From assembly GCA_023248785.1 (NCBI GenBank), contig JAHFDX010000021.1:1-14885 (forward strand): a stretch of DNA of 14,885 nt, in the 5' to 3' direction. Positions within the stretch are counted from its first letter, which is position 1; every line of letters begins with the position of its first letter. Origin of the DNA: Myxococcales bacterium (GTDB taxonomy: Bacteria > Myxococcota_A > Polyangia > Polyangiales > Polyangiaceae). Below, one piece after another: positions 14,618 through 14,885 of this stretch. The notes under the pieces are model-generated. The model worked only from the letters and a program-made list of their open reading frames with translations. It was not told where the DNA came from and made no database searches. The translations under genes and the position numbers were made by a program.

Positions 14618-14885
14618 TCATGGCAACTGAACAAGCAAGAGCGAACGAGCCGCAATGGTTAGGTCGATCTCGAGGCCGCGACTGGTCGCACTTCCTGGAT
14701 AGTCGGCCGTCGTTGCTGTGGCGATGAGAGCCGCCATCGACGCATCGTCGACCGCGTAATCGGAGCCCGATTTTGTCGCCGCCACACTCTGCGTAGCGTG
14801 CGGGGGCGTGAATGCCTTGAATGCGCCCGAAGCCGTTCCCTTGGTTAGCCGGAGCGTGAAGGTCACCTCCGCGTCCGTGTCGTTG
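14618..14885 (-). CDS. C-terminal end of an unidentified protein (runs off right edge)
   Basis: The frame is open from the window edge to a TGA at 14618, giving 89 visible residues. An internal GTG at 14866 is unlikely to be the start because the frame continues upstream through NDTDAEV. The segment is Ala/Thr-rich with alternating hydrophobic residues and ends ARSLLLVQLP, which is compatible with the last strands of a beta-sandwich, as found at the ends of some secreted carbohydrate-active enzymes. That resemblance is too weak for a functional call. Its stop is 29 bases before the lipoprotein gene on the same strand. A true gene end is likely, but the family is unknown. Confidence 0.6.
   Translation of the reverse strand, partial: NDTDAEVTFTLRLTKGTASGAFKAFTPPHATQSVAATKSGSDYAVDDASMAALIATATTADYPGSATSRGLEIDLTIAARSLLLVQLP

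Overview
The window looks like chromosomal DNA from a myxobacterium-like deltaproteobacterium (Myxococcota, probably Polyangia). This is inferred from gene content, because no marker gene is present. The clues are small lipoproteins with Asp/Ser/Gly-rich linkers, a decayed IgGFc-binding-type lipoprotein gene, an ECF sigma factor with a TPR-like membrane partner, and tightly overlapping gene starts. Almost all coding is on the minus strand. The only plus-strand coding is an IgGFc-type gene and a deleted copy of it, and both are broken. No RNA gene, CRISPR array or insertion sequence was seen, and no gene-free stretch exceeds 300 bases.

Region 1 (1-2545, minus) is a regulatory operon. In transcription order it holds an exported beta-barrel-like protein (2545-1622), an ECF sigma factor (1625-966), a single-pass TPR-like putative anti-sigma or sensor (969-133) and the start of a lipoprotein that runs off the left edge (115-1). 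Stop/start overlaps of 4 bases link the first three genes. Together they look like an envelope-sensing sigma module.

Region 2 (2670-4423, plus) is an IgGFc-binding-family lipoprotein gene. It is broken by a 1-base frameshift in a G run (3409-3411) and by an in-frame TGA (4184-4186).

Region 3 (4475-8810, minus) is a three-gene operon: a 5'-truncated-looking cysteine-containing protein, a secreted HEAT-repeat protein and an O-antigen ligase/polymerase-like membrane protein with a TPR tail. Both junctions are 4-base overlaps. Immediately upstream (8806-8973, plus) lies a second, internally deleted copy of the IgGFc-type gene end. The operon is therefore flanked by directly repeated pieces of one gene family.

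Region 4 (8980-12256, minus) holds, in transcription order, an AttH/CrtC lipocalin-like protein, a PadR-family regulator, a YHYH-domain lipoprotein and a small exported protein. Region 5 (12320-14885, minus) holds, in transcription order, the tail of an unidentified protein, a small lipoprotein and an MmgE/PrpD-family enzyme, which leads into the AttH/CrtC gene. PrpD-like, AttH-like and PadR may form one metabolic unit, but no substrate can be read from the sequence.
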